Shown piece after piece: positions 17,501 to 24,186 of a stretch of 64,000 bases of DNA. A program made the position numbers and the translations under genes. The notes under the pieces are model-generated. The model was not told the DNA's origin and ran no database searches. It saw nothing but the letters and a program-made list of their open reading frames with translations. Numbering within the stretch: the stretch's first letter is position 1; every line of letters starts with the position of its first letter. The stretch comes from Pseudanabaena mucicola str. Chao 1806 (lineage in GTDB: Bacteria > Cyanobacteriota > Cyanobacteriia > Pseudanabaenales > Pseudanabaenaceae). The DNA lies in the NCBI RefSeq assembly GCF_030323025.1, contig NZ_CP097329.1, positions 4,264,001-4,328,000 of the forward strand, written 5' to 3'.

Positions 17501-17938
17501 TCAACGGGGCTAATCGTAAAACCTGAAATAGCTCAAAAACAGTTTGATGCTGATGAGGCTAAAAGAAAAGAATCTGCAACAAACAAACAGACAACTGACT
17601 ATCAATACACCACATCTAGCCAAGGAATTACTAACATCGTCAAAGATGGCAGTTCCAGCACAGCCAAATCAAATCTAAGATCAGAAAATCTCCCGCCGCC
17701 TCAACCCAAACGTTTTTACGGATCGATCAAACTCAACCCTTTGCGCTGTCAGCGTGACATGGAGCAAGTTACTAAGGAAGTGCTAGAGCATCTAATGAGC
17801 TTGGCAAATGCTGAAGTCGAAATTACATTAGACATTCAAGTGCGATCACAAGAAAGTATTTCCGATACAGTTATCCGCACCGTAACAGAAAACTGTCGTA
17901 CCCTCAAATTTGACAGTCAGAGCTTTGAACAGGATTAA
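14582..17938 (+). CDS. DUF499 AAA+ ATPase with N-terminal Swt1-like HEPN domain
   Basis: 1118 residues. Residues 1-150 form an all-helical domain with the RNase-type HEPN signature RNNWAH (Arg96-His101), as in Swt1-family HEPN domains. The ATPase follows: Walker A FGGGKTHAM near 251-259 and Walker B VILIDEWVSYA near 361-370. A coiled, charged region and a Ser/Thr-rich linker (about 995-1045) precede a small C-terminal domain. DUF499/COG1483 proteins are related to BrxC/PglY of BREX and commonly neighbour DUF1156 methylases. Here it closes the locus, 3 kb after the methylase. The HEPN domain could be an RNase effector released on infection; that is inference. Confidence 0.88.
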   Translation: MAISNHERIGRALKYLKEGLYPFIEREMKSAYRTDWLTAARASVDPDPNLKRTLDEILQDDPAAQLKLLDRQWNEVFKKILSKADRSIVNELIATRNNWAHGSSSVSTEDAYRALDSVARLLDSIGATAQSEAISKQLYELMRQRYEEQARRETRKATTVIEGSPQQGLKPWREIVTPHPDIASGRYQQAEFAADLWQVYLDEGSDEYRLPTEFFRRTYITAGLKQLLANALNRLAGNGGDPVIELQTNFGGGKTHAMLALYHLCLGVSTKDLPGIEAVFAEANVSEPPQTVQTVVLVGNKISPGQTHTKKDGTVIHTLWGEIAYQLGGKEGYEMIRQSDETATNPGDTLKLLFNRYAPCVILIDEWVSYARQLHDRTDLPAGSFDTHFTFAQTLSESAKNADRTLLVVSIPSSDIEIGGDYGQEALSRLKNAIGRVESPWRPASAEESFEIVRRRLFQPITDPNLFVARDAVVRTFSEMYRSQAQEFPNECREANYERRITEAYPIHPELFDRLYSDWSTLDKFQRTRGVLRLMAKVIHSLWERSDRSLMILPASVPLDDPLVQSELTRYLEDNWVPVIEKDVDGANSLPAACDRDNPNLGRYSACRRVTRTIYLGSAPTLRAANRGIQDRHIKLGCVQPGESPATFGDALRRLTDSATYIYVDESGRYWISTQPNVTRTASDRATRILSDEPERIHTEIVRRLKSDKNKGEFAGIHIAPESSADIPDDSSMGVRLVVLSPNFPHTNKATNSEAYSQAQEILNKRGGSPRFNKNLLLFVAPDKSKLSPLEQSTAQYLAWKSITNECDILNLDPFQTKQADAKCQQFNESVDIQLKEAYQWALVPAQPDPQQGITWQEVRLQSQESPILKASRKLSHDNYFLTQYAAANMKLEALDPFLWRDVNHLEIKKLWSYLAQYLYLPKLRDEQVLLRAISEGVSSLLWRENFAYADAFDETQQRYVGLRGGEMSLLTNSTGLIVKPEIAQKQFDADEAKRKESATNKQTTDYQYTTSSQGITNIVKDGSSSTAKSNLRSENLPPPQPKRFYGSIKLNPLRCQRDMEQVTKEVLEHLMSLANAEVEITLDIQVRSQESISDTVIRTVTENCRTLKFDSQSFEQD

Positions 17939-17969
17939 ACTCATGCCTTTTTTATTACAAGTTTTAATT

Positions 17970-18116
17970 AACGTCAGTTCGGGTTAAACTGGCAAATTTT
18001 AAAAGCCCAAAAGTAAAAGCCTTGCTAAGCAAGGCTTTTACTTTTGGGCTTTGAGAGAGGGTTTGCGTAGCAAACCCTCTCTCAAAGCTAGTTTCAAATT
18101 ATTCCGAACTCGCGTT
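17970..18116. repeat. Palindromic repeat, family D, copy 1
   Basis: 147 bp with ends AACGTCAGTTCGGGTTAA and CCGAACTCGCGTT. Two internal hairpins: AAAAGCCTTGCTAAGCAAGG with its partner, and GAGAGGGTTTGCGTAGCAAACCC with its partner. Nearly identical to 52162-52308. It follows the DUF499 gene and could act as terminator. Confidence 0.75.
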
Positions 18117-18286
18117 GATTTAAGTTATGTTTAGCCACTTATCGCTAGCGAGCAGTCACTATTGATAAAGATTCAAGTAAATGCTCTGACGAGTTGTGAG
18201 ATGTTAGGTGATCGCGAGAGGTGTTGAGAAGCGATCGCAAATGAATACTTAACTAAATCCCTCAACCTCAAGAACTTAGCCAATAT

Positions 18287-18380
18287 TATAGAATAACTTT
18301 TAGGTGGGTCTCGACTTCGCTCAGTTCTCGATGTAAGCTAGCTTAGCGAAGTCAAAGTTGTAGTTTTTATTTGAATTATT
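18287..18380. repeat. Palindromic repeat, family F, copy 1
   Basis: Begins TATAGAATAACTTTTAGG and ends GTAGTTTTTATTTGAATTAT; the centre pairs CGACTTCGCTCAG with TTAGCGAAGTC. Other copies are at 19045 (partial) and 62509. Its end touches the stop codon of the glutaredoxin-like gene. The rest of 18117-18286 holds nothing I can name. Confidence 0.6.
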
Positions 18381-18633
18381 GATAACGCTGAAGTAATTCT
18401 TCAAGTTTACTCATAGGCGATCGTGGTGGAAATCTTGGTAATTCTTGCTCTTGTTGGCGATCATTCAGTACACACAAGACAGGTATCTCGTATTGGTAGC
18501 GGTCAAACCATAAGGAATTAGTAGTGATGTCCCGAATCTCTAGATCAAAATTCACATTTTTGACCTGTTGCAATTTTGTTAGCAAACCCTCACACAGACA
18601 ACATCCTTGCTTGCTATACAAAAATAATTTCAT
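18376..18633 (-). CDS. Glutaredoxin-like (thioredoxin-fold) small protein
   Basis: 85 residues on the reverse strand. The N-terminus MKLFLYSKQGCCLCEGL has the strand-Cys-x-x-Cys-helix start of a thioredoxin fold (Cys11, Cys12, Cys14), and YEIPVLCVLN supplies the cis-Pro loop. This is the COG0695-like glutaredoxin family DUF836 often found next to tRNA genes in cyanobacteria. Likely a cytosolic disulfide oxidoreductase; the partner is unknown. Its 3' end is overlapped by a mobile repeat. Confidence 0.8.
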   Translation of the reverse strand: MKLFLYSKQGCCLCEGLLTKLQQVKNVNFDLEIRDITTNSLWFDRYQYEIPVLCVLNDRQQEQELPRFPPRSPMSKLEELLQRYQ

Positions 18634-18682
18634 AGATTTTTGTTGAATTCAATTTTACTATGTTATATTAGTGAACCGTTAA

Positions 18683-18756
18683 GGACGCATAGCTCAGTTG
18701 GTTAGAGCACCACGTTGACATCGTGGGGGTCGATGGTTCGAGTCCATTTGTGTCCA
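18683..18756 (+). tRNA. tRNA-Val (GAC)
   Basis: 74 nt without encoded CCA. Acceptor arm GGACGCA pairs with TGTGTCC (one G-T), discriminator A. Anticodon stem CCACG/CGTGG with loop TTGACAT gives anticodon GAC. The T-arm loop is GGTTCGAGTCC. An integrase relic lies 116 bp downstream, suggesting that it was once an integration site. Confidence 0.95.
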
Positions 18757-18871
18757 TAGGCTGGAGAGCTAATAAAAGTATGGCTTTTGGGAGTCCTGAT
18801 CAACTCCTGAAGGTCTATTCTAGTGATTATAAGACAATAGATTTAGGCTGTTAAGGATTGTTTTGGATAGT

Positions 18872-19057
18872 AACTTTACCCCGAAATTTCCCCCGATGAA
18901 AATTACTATAGAAGACCATTGCGGAAGGCTGAGATTAAGATAGCAATACGAGGGCAAGCGCTACACAAGGGCTGTTGGCGTTAACAAACAATGATGTAAC
19001 AGGAAGATCCCGTAGCGCATGAAAGAAATCCTCAGAGATAAACTAGATGTAATCTAG
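18872..19057 (+). pseudogene. Relic of a tyrosine-type site-specific integrase (N-terminal part)
   Basis: One reading frame spells a recognisable integrase N-terminus broken by stops: NFTPKFPPMKITIEDHCGRL, then RLR, stop (18941), QYEGKRYTRAVGVNKQ, stop (18992), NRKIP, stop (19013), RMKEILRDKLDVI, stop (19055). Cyanobacterial integrases begin with this GRLRLRW-GKRY-LGV-NRK pattern from memory; the first stop is a TAG where a Trp (TGG) is expected. The catalytic domain is gone. Position after tRNA-Val fits a former prophage or island junction. Confidence 0.6.
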
Positions 19058-19086
19058 CCAAGCGAAGTCGTAGTTTCTATTTGAAT
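19045..19086. repeat. Family F repeat, truncated copy
   Basis: Matches the right half of 18287-18380 (AGCGAAGTC then GTAGTTTCTATTTGAATT). Overlaps the end of the integrase relic. 19087-19259 shows no gene. Confidence 0.5.
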
Positions 19087-19259
19087 TGGCGCTCAATTGA
19101 CTCACCAGTGCGACAGGAGATCATTCAATAAGAAATAAAATCGATGCCAGCTAATAATCTATCCGTTATTTTTCATGTAGCGGCTTATTAAAATGCGACC
19201 TGTTCAAGATGCGATCGCCAAAGTAATAAAAACTGCTCTTGCATGATTAACAAGTCTCT

Positions 19260-19661
19260 CTATAAATTTGCAGCCCACAAAATAGAAACGTCTTGATATT
19301 GGCTAAACATATGATCAGCAGTCACAATCGTTATATTTTCCAATTGAGCCTGTGCGATTAACATTCGATCAAATGGATCGCGATGATGTAAAGGCAAAGC
19401 CGCAGCTTTTAAGGCATGATTGACTGAAATATCGAGCGATCGCGCTCCCAATTGCACCATGCGACTTGAGATATAACTATCGACTGGTTCTGGCAGTGGC
19501 AACTTGCCGAGCGCAACTTTGATAGACATTTCCCAGACACTTGCCACTGAAAACCACACCTCATTGGTTTCATCGACTATGCAAGCGATCGCCTCTTCAC
19601 TCAAACGCTCTGGCTGAGCAAACCACCACAACCAGATATGAGTATCCATTAACAGTTTCAC
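19260..19661 (-). CDS. PIN-domain toxin (VapC-like)
   Basis: 133 residues. Metal-binding acids: Asp6 in LLMDTHIWLWW, Glu in SVWEMSIK, Asp in HHRDPFDRML and Asp in VTADHMF. The DTHIWLWW start with DPFDRML is the COG3744 PIN subgroup common in cyanobacteria. Predicted endoribonuclease. Its start overlaps the antitoxin stop by 4 nt, so the pair is translationally coupled. Confidence 0.92.
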   Translation of the reverse strand: MKLLMDTHIWLWWFAQPERLSEEAIACIVDETNEVWFSVASVWEMSIKVALGKLPLPEPVDSYISSRMVQLGARSLDISVNHALKAAALPLHHRDPFDRMLIAQAQLENITIVTADHMFSQYQDVSILWAANL

Positions 19662-19903
19662 CCTTCACCACCCTCAAATGCTGACAAAATATCTTCTGGC
19701 AAAGGATCGTTAAAATCTTCAGGCACGATAAAGCGTCCCTTATCTATGCCTAAACTCGCTTTACGATTAGAAGAAGTACAAAATGGAACGAGCTTGGCAA
19801 CGGGAACACCTCGGTTAGAAATAACAATCTCTTCTCCAAGTTCAACCCTTGCCAAAAGTCGGGAAAGATTGGTTTTAGCCTGATGAATATTAACAGTTTC
19901 CAT
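19658..19903 (-). CDS. Phd/YefM-type antitoxin
   Basis: 81 residues. METVNIHQAKTNLSRLLARV and GEEIVISNRGVPVAKLVP form the Phd/YefM DNA-binding core; the C-terminal tail, acidic and Gly/Pro-rich, should neutralise the PIN toxin encoded just downstream. Such antitoxins normally repress their own promoter; the 33-bp gap upstream contains TTAGTCTAGTATGTTT-like repeats (TAAGTTTA twice) that could be the operator. Confidence 0.9.
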   Translation of the reverse strand: METVNIHQAKTNLSRLLARVELGEEIVISNRGVPVAKLVPFCTSSNRKASLGIDKGRFIVPEDFNDPLPEDILSAFEGGEG

Positions 19904-19936
19904 ATAAACATACTAGACTAAGTTTATGGACTAAGT

Positions 19937-20221
19937 TTAGTATAACAGAGCATCTCTAACAACTTGCCTTGTGCGATCGCCTATGCCTTGTGCTACAGAT
20001 TCGCGATTACCAGCCACATTTAATACTTTGATTTGTTGCTCCCATAGCCAATCGTGCAAAGTTAGAGCATTGGGATTGATGAGATAAGGCTTCTGATATT
20101 TGATGCAAGTAGCGATCGTCAATTTGGTTCCGTCGCTGTCGATATGATCCGCAAAGATCACCGTTGCATCAGCAGCTAGGACATTGTGGACAGTGCGAAC
20201 CTCTGAATCTTTAACAGGCTA
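19937..20221 (-). pseudogene. C-terminal fragment of a putative molybdenum-carrier family protein
   Basis: Reverse-strand frame reads NVLAADATVIFADHIDSDGT, then KLTIATCIKYQKPYLINP and IKVLNVAGNRES, the second half of the putative molybdenum cofactor carrier/YpsA-like family (PF12694). Conserved sequence continues upstream of the first usable GTG (20161) to a stop near 20222, and the N-terminal nucleotide-binding half is absent. I read it as a truncated gene; a short functional protein from GTG 20161 (74 residues) is less likely. Confidence 0.6.
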
Positions 20222-20281
20222 TGATTTCTTTTCCAACGTGCCGCCCGACATTCAAAAAACAATTGAATCAAAGAAAGGTTG

Positions 20282-20671
20282 TTAGGTTTCAATTACGGTA
20301 GTTTTTAAACCGATTAGATCGGGTCCGATCGCACCGACGATATAAACTTCAATCTCGATTTTGCCAACTTTAAAAACTTGGACATTTTCTAATGTAGCGA
20401 TCGCTGCTTGCAGATCGCGAAACCTTTGGGCAATCTCCCGATCTTCATCGTCAAACCAATCTTCATCGGTGGTGACGGGTGCAAAGAATTCTTCTAGGGT
20501 AATAGATTCAATTGCTGAGTCCGCAGTTTTTTGCGATCGCGTGAGGATGGTTTCAGGTGTGAGGCTTGTAGATTCCCATGTGAAAGGTTCTAGGGGATAT
20601 TCGGATTCACTGGGGAATAGCAAATCTTTGGAGAGTTTAGTGATGCGATCGATGATTTCTTTGGCAGTCAT
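20282..20671 (-). CDS. Nuclease A inhibitor-like protein (NuiA family)
   Basis: 129 residues. Family marks: LSKDLLFPSESEYPLEPFTW near the N-terminus, the acidic centre EEFFAPV-DEDWFDDED, and the terminal GLKTTVIET. NuiA inhibits the sugar-non-specific nuclease NucA in Anabaena; no nucA is present in this window, so the target is either elsewhere or different. Acidic overall, as expected for a nuclease inhibitor. No signal peptide. Confidence 0.8.
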   Translation of the reverse strand: MTAKEIIDRITKLSKDLLFPSESEYPLEPFTWESTSLTPETILTRSQKTADSAIESITLEEFFAPVTTDEDWFDDEDREIAQRFRDLQAAIATLENVQVFKVGKIEIEVYIVGAIGPDLIGLKTTVIET

Positions 20672-20772
20672 GGGTAAAGCCTAATTTTGGTTGCTATGAC
20701 CATACAGCCATTATTGGATCGGGTGCTGTTACAAAGTGCGATCGCCCAAGGATCGGATAGCGTGACATTGCT

Positions 20773-21156
20773 ATGCTGGTTGTAAAATCTCCCTACATGA
20801 ATGTAATGACAAAGCTTATTAAGTCAATAAAGCAGTCAGAATCACTTCAGGTTTTAGTCCGCAGATTTGCAACTTATCTTGTCTTATCAGCAGTTTTCAT
20901 ACTACTAGGACTAGGGATAGGCGTTATTGGCTATCACTGGTTTGCAGGATTAAGTTGGGTCGATTCCTTGGTTGAAGCTGCCATGATTCTGAGTGGCATG
21001 GGGCCAATTAGCCCATTACCAAATATCAGCGCTAAGATTTTTGCCTCTACATATGCGCTTTTTAGTGGTTTAATCTTTGTCCTAGCAATGGGGATCGTTT
21101 TATCTCCCGTTGTCTATAGTTTGCTAAGACATTTTGATGTTAATAAAGAAGCTTAA
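20773..21156 (+). CDS. Small two-helix membrane protein, channel-like
   Basis: 127 residues with two hydrophobic spans (about 32-54 and 95-117) and a short loop between them (WFAGLSWVDSLVEAAMILSG then MGP). This span-pore loop-span layout recalls two-TM ion channels, but no TVGYG filter is present; SGMGP occupies the equivalent place. I do not know a characterised homologue. In-frame ATGs at 20797 and 20809 are alternative starts. Confidence 0.6.
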   Translation: MLVVKSPYMNVMTKLIKSIKQSESLQVLVRRFATYLVLSAVFILLGLGIGVIGYHWFAGLSWVDSLVEAAMILSGMGPISPLPNISAKIFASTYALFSGLIFVLAMGIVLSPVVYSLLRHFDVNKEA

Positions 21157-21285
21157 CTGCTGCAATGGTTTAGATCACTAATTTTTTGCACGGTGGGATC
21201 TCTTATCTATAAAAGCCATGCTCCACTTACCCCATTGCGATTGCTTTCCTAATAGCGCCCATAGTTTTTACATAATGTAATCAGG

Positions 21286-21711
21286 ATGCAACTTATGATT
21301 ATCTTGAAGAGTATTTTAGTTTGGCTAGTGTTTATCTTTGCGGAGAGCCTAAATGGAACTGCACGAATATTTTGGCTAATACCATTACTAGGCGATCGCC
21401 TTGCTCATCAGATTTCATTTGCGATTGGCTCTTTGTTGATTGTGACGATCGCCACGCTATTCATAGGATGGCTTGAGGCTAGTAAATTTATACAATTACT
21501 GAGTATTGGTCTAGCTTGGTTATTGCTGACGGTGTTGTTTGAGATCGCTTTAGGGAGATTCGTACTGGCTTATTCATGGGAACAAATTGCTGCTGACTAT
21601 AACTTGTTACAGGGTGGCTTAATGCCCATTGGTTTAGTATTGCTAGTGCTATCCCCATTTATCGCGACAAAAATACGAGGCATTTTGTCAGATAGAAATA
21701 TAGCCAATTGA
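21286..21711 (+). CDS. Four-helix integral membrane protein, unknown function
   Basis: 141 residues with four predicted membrane spans (about 3-22, 43-62, 66-88, 110-128) and conserved-looking polar loops (AESLNGTARIF, SWEQIAADYNLLQGG). I recognise no named family, though this pattern recurs as a hypothetical protein in cyanobacteria and proteobacteria. It may pair with the preceding membrane protein, but the 130-bp gap makes co-transcription uncertain. Confidence 0.6.
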   Translation: MQLMIILKSILVWLVFIFAESLNGTARIFWLIPLLGDRLAHQISFAIGSLLIVTIATLFIGWLEASKFIQLLSIGLAWLLLTVLFEIALGRFVLAYSWEQIAADYNLLQGGLMPIGLVLLVLSPFIATKIRGILSDRNIAN

Positions 21712-21775
21712 ATGAACTATCAAGATTTCCACTAGAACATTACGCGATCGCTATATCTATAAAAGTCAAAAGCCA

Positions 21776-22144
21776 ATGCCGAAAATACCCGACTGTGATC
21801 GCTGTCGCCACTATGCCCATAGCCATGATTTAGTCTGTGAGATCCATCCTGTAGGCATTGATGGTGAAGTATGCCCCGATCTCAAGTTGCCAGTGACCTA
21901 TGAGACTGACCATGTGCAAAGATTGACGCGATCGCAACAGTACCAAATCCTCATGACGCATCCCATGTTTACGGGTTTGTGTCCCCAATGTCGTCATGAG
22001 TACCAAGGCGATCGGTCACATTTAAGTGACTCAGCTATGCGTTCACCACAACATTTACCCCGCAAGGGGACGGAAACACTACAGTTTCCGACTCTTGGAT
22101 CTAGCGAATACTTCAGGACTGGGTATGTGGATTTCACCGAATGA
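21776..22144 (+). pseudogene. Zinc-ribbon-like protein, C-terminus replaced by foreign sequence
   Basis: The first ~80 residues (CDRCRHYAHSHDLVCEIHP, later CPQCRHEY) hold Cys pairs typical of a small zinc-binding cyanobacterial protein. After about 22022 the frame runs into a CRISPR-like repeat and transposase debris, so the expected second CxxC knuckle is missing. Probably non-functional or shortened. The role of the intact family is unknown to me. Confidence 0.55.
22041..22077. CRISPR. Solitary CRISPR-repeat-like sequence
   Basis: 37 nt beginning GTTCAC and ending GGACGGAAAC, with internal hairpin CCCCGCAAGGGG. Length, the GTT start, the central stem and the GAAAC end are standard for cyanobacterial CRISPR repeats. 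38 nt of unique, spacer-sized sequence follow (22078-22115), then a transposase fragment where a second repeat would be expected. No cas genes and no second repeat in the window. Confidence 0.5.
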
Positions 22145-22172
22145 GGGTGCAAAATTCTGGTTGTCGGTACTT
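22116..22172 (+). mobile_element. IS256 (mutator-type) transposase fragment
   Basis: 19 codons reading GLGMWISPNEGAKFWLSVL, the characteristic NEGAKFWL block of IS256-family transposases. Nothing else of the gene remains; it joins directly to the IS630 fragment. Confidence 0.6.
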
Positions 22173-22174
22173 TA

Positions 22175-22465
22175 TGGGTTGGATCAATTGTTGCTATGGA
22201 CAATTTGCCAGTACATTACGCAGAAATTGCGAAAACCTTAATTGAATCTGTTGGGGCTAAGGTCAAGTTTCTACCTCCTTATTCTCCAGACTTATCACCG
22301 ATTGAGTTATGTTGGTCAAAGTTAAAGAAAATTATTCGCTCAGCTAAAGCTCGTACAATCAAAGATCTTGATGCGGCAATTACTAAGTCTATTCAGACTA
22401 TTACTGATGAAGATGCACTTAATTTGTTCCATCATTGTGGCATCTGCTTTGAGCCTTTTAGGTAG
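22175..22465 (+). pseudogene. IS630-family transposase, C-terminal fragment
   Basis: About 96 codons: GSIVAMDNLPVHYAE, then KVKFLPPYSPDLSPIELCWS and a helical tail to a natural stop. These are the second Asp (MDN) and the final Glu (PIE) blocks of the DDE_3 domain of IS630 transposases. The N-terminal half and first catalytic Asp are lost. The joint with the IS256 fragment at about 22173 marks a deletion or recombination between two insertions. Confidence 0.85.
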
Positions 22466-22568
22466 CTTCTTTTGTGGCGGGTTTGATCAGAATTTGCTGT
22501 AAGTTAGATAATTTACAAAATTCTGATGTTAAAGTTACACATTTCGGGTTAGAATAGCAAAGCCTTAC

Positions 22569-22651
22569 GGGGGTGTGGCGGAATGGTAGACGCTACGGAC
22601 TTAAAATCCGTTGACCGCAAGGTCGTAAGGGTTCAAGTCCCTTCACCCCCA
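22569..22651 (+). tRNA. tRNA-Leu (UAA), no intron
   Basis: 83 nt, class II with a long variable arm. Acceptor GGGGGTG/CACCCCC, discriminator A, anticodon stem ACGGA/TCCGT with uninterrupted loop CTTAAAA, anticodon TAA. Many cyanobacteria carry a group I intron after the first anticodon base; here it is absent. Confidence 0.96.
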
Positions 22652-22672
22652 TTTCATAACCTTATTAAAAAT

Positions 22673-22694
22673 CCCTGCATCAGCAGGGCTTTTT
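22673..22694 (+). terminator. Intrinsic terminator after tRNA-Leu
   Basis: Stem CCCTGC/GCAGGG with loop ATCA, then CTTTTT, 21 nt after the tRNA end. Confidence 0.8.
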
Positions 22695-22704
22695 AATACT
22701 TTTT

Positions 22705-22772
22705 ACAGAAGAATTTTTGAAAGTGCCGCTTTCAAAAATTCTTCTGGTTTTTAAGTCAGCGCAAAGGGCTGT
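22705..22772. repeat. Palindromic repeat, family E, copy 1 (shortened)
   Basis: GAATTTTTGAAAGTGCCGCT with its pairing arm, then the family tail TTTTTAAGTCAGCGCAAAGG-GCTGT. It lacks the usual left end. Lies between tRNA-Leu and the end of hemH. Confidence 0.55.
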
Positions 22773-22777
22773 AATTT

Positions 22778-23791
22778 TTAAGCAGGAACTGCTGCCATTT
22801 TGGTTGTGCCGAGGGATTCCATAATTAACTCAGCGAGATCATTGATAAAAACTGGATGACTATTTAAAGCAGGAACGCGATCGAAATTATGAATGCCTGA
22901 TTCTTCCGCAACTTCACGATATTCAATATCAATCTCTTGTAAGGTCTCAATATGCTCAGACACAAAACTGATGGGAACAACTAAGAGATTCTTAATACCA
23001 CGTTTAGCAAGATTGTGAATTGCTTCTTCAGTATAGGGCTGTAACCATTCCACAGGACCAACTCGACTTTGATAGGCGAGGGTATGAGCATTGTAGCGAT
23101 GATAATCCCGCCTTAGAGCTTTCATGATGCCATCGACACAATTTTCCATTTCCGATTGGTAGGGATCATTGTATTCGGTGACATACCTTACGGGTACACC
23201 GTGAGCACTGAAGAAAATATGCACATCTTCAGGATCACCAAATTTTTGCAACTTAGCATCGATTAATTCATTCATGGCGCGGATGTAACCCGTGCGATCA
23301 TACCAAGATTGGATCGTGATGCGTTCGATCGCTTGCAGTGCAGGATCATTTTCCCAGAGATCATCCAGCTGCTTAAGGCTGGAGCCACTGGTGCTGATCG
23401 AGTATTGAGGATATAGAGGCAACACCACAAGGCGAGTAATCCCATCTTCTTTAATTTTGGCGATCGCCTCAGTAGTGTAAGGATGCCAATAGCGCATACC
23501 GACATACACCTTAGCCTCGATGCCATTGCGCTGCAAGACATTTTCGATATTTTCGCCTTGTTCCTCGGTGATTTGCCGTAGGGGAGAACCACCACCAATC
23601 AAGCGGTAATTTTCTTGGCTAATGGGAGCGCGACTAGCCGCAATTAAGGAAGCGATCGGCTTTTGTAGAAAGGGAATCGGTAGGCGAATAATTTCTGGAT
23701 CGGCGAACAGGTTATACAAGAAAAGGTAGACATCATCTAACTTCTCAGGACCTCCTAAATTTAACAGTAGTACTCCAACACGACCAGACAT
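22778..23791 (-). CDS. hemH: Ferrochelatase
   Basis: 337 residues; inserts Fe2+ into protoporphyrin IX, the last step of heme synthesis. Clear family blocks: [16 protein letters not shown] at the start, [37 protein letters not shown] and the active-site [12 protein letters not shown] (catalytic His) and [16 protein letters not shown] (catalytic Glu). It ends just after the catalytic core ([14 protein letters not shown]). Many cyanobacterial enzymes have about 50 further residues forming a linker and a chlorophyll-binding-like CAB helix; these are missing here and no such sequence lies beyond the stop. Monocistronic, with a repeat on each side. Confidence 0.97.
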   Translation of the reverse strand: MSGRVGVLLLNLGGPEKLDDVYLFLYNLFADPEIIRLPIPFLQKPIASLIAASRAPISQENYRLIGGGSPLRQITEEQGENIENVLQRNGIEAKVYVGMRYWHPYTTEAIAKIKEDGITRLVVLPLYPQYSISTSGSSLKQLDDLWENDPALQAIERITIQSWYDRTGYIRAMNELIDAKLQKFGDPEDVHIFFSAHGVPVRYVTEYNDPYQSEMENCVDGIMKALRRDYHRYNAHTLAYQSRVGPVEWLQPYTEEAIHNLAKRGIKNLLVVPISFVSEHIETLQEIDIEYREVAEESGIHNFDRVPALNSHPVFINDLAELIMESLGTTKMAAVPA

Positions 23792-23915
23792 AAAACAGTT
23801 TCCTAAATTTGATAATTTTTTGATGATTTATAAATTTTTGCGATTTACCAGAGATACAACCCACGGATATATCTCTGTGGTTTTAATTGAAATAATAGAA
23901 ATAATGCGTATAAAT

Positions 23916-24018
23916 ACAGCGCTTTAAGCTTATTTAAAACCCAGAAATACTTTTGAAAATGGCTCTTCGCAACACTTTCAAAAATATTTCTATACTACTC
24001 AAAGCCTAAATAGGCTGT
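23916..24018. repeat. Palindromic repeat, family E, copy 2 (inverted)
   Basis: Starts ACAGCGCTTTAAGCTTATTT and ends AGCCTAAATAGGCTGT; centre AGAAATACTTTTGAAAATGG pairs with the following CACTTTCAAAAATATTTCT. The rest of 23792-24150 shows no gene; the hemH promoter should lie just above 23791. Confidence 0.7.
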
Positions 24019-24150
24019 AAGTTAAAAAAATATATGCGAATATATAGGGCTAATTAAATTAAGTTGTAAAGCTTTTTTAACTTTCAACTCTCTCTAAATC
24101 TTAGTCTAAGTTATAAATAACTATAGGCTTTTGTTTTGAGGTTCATCAGC

Positions 24151-24186
24151 AAAAGCAGAGCAGCACTTTCCACTACTCTGCTTTTA
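24151..24186 (-). terminator. Terminator of the response-regulator transcript
   Basis: On the reverse strand GCAGAGTAG and CTGCTCTGC flank a short loop, followed by TTTTGC; it starts at the stop codon of the response regulator. Confidence 0.6.

Noticed and set aside
3870-17938. Calling the locus BREX type 3 or DISARM
   Set aside because: Shared parts exist, but PglZ, BrxA, BrxF, BrxL, DrmA, DrmB and DrmC are not encoded here, so neither name is justified.
22569-22651. Group I intron in tRNA-Leu(UAA)
   Set aside because: The anticodon loop is continuous and the whole gene is 83 nt.
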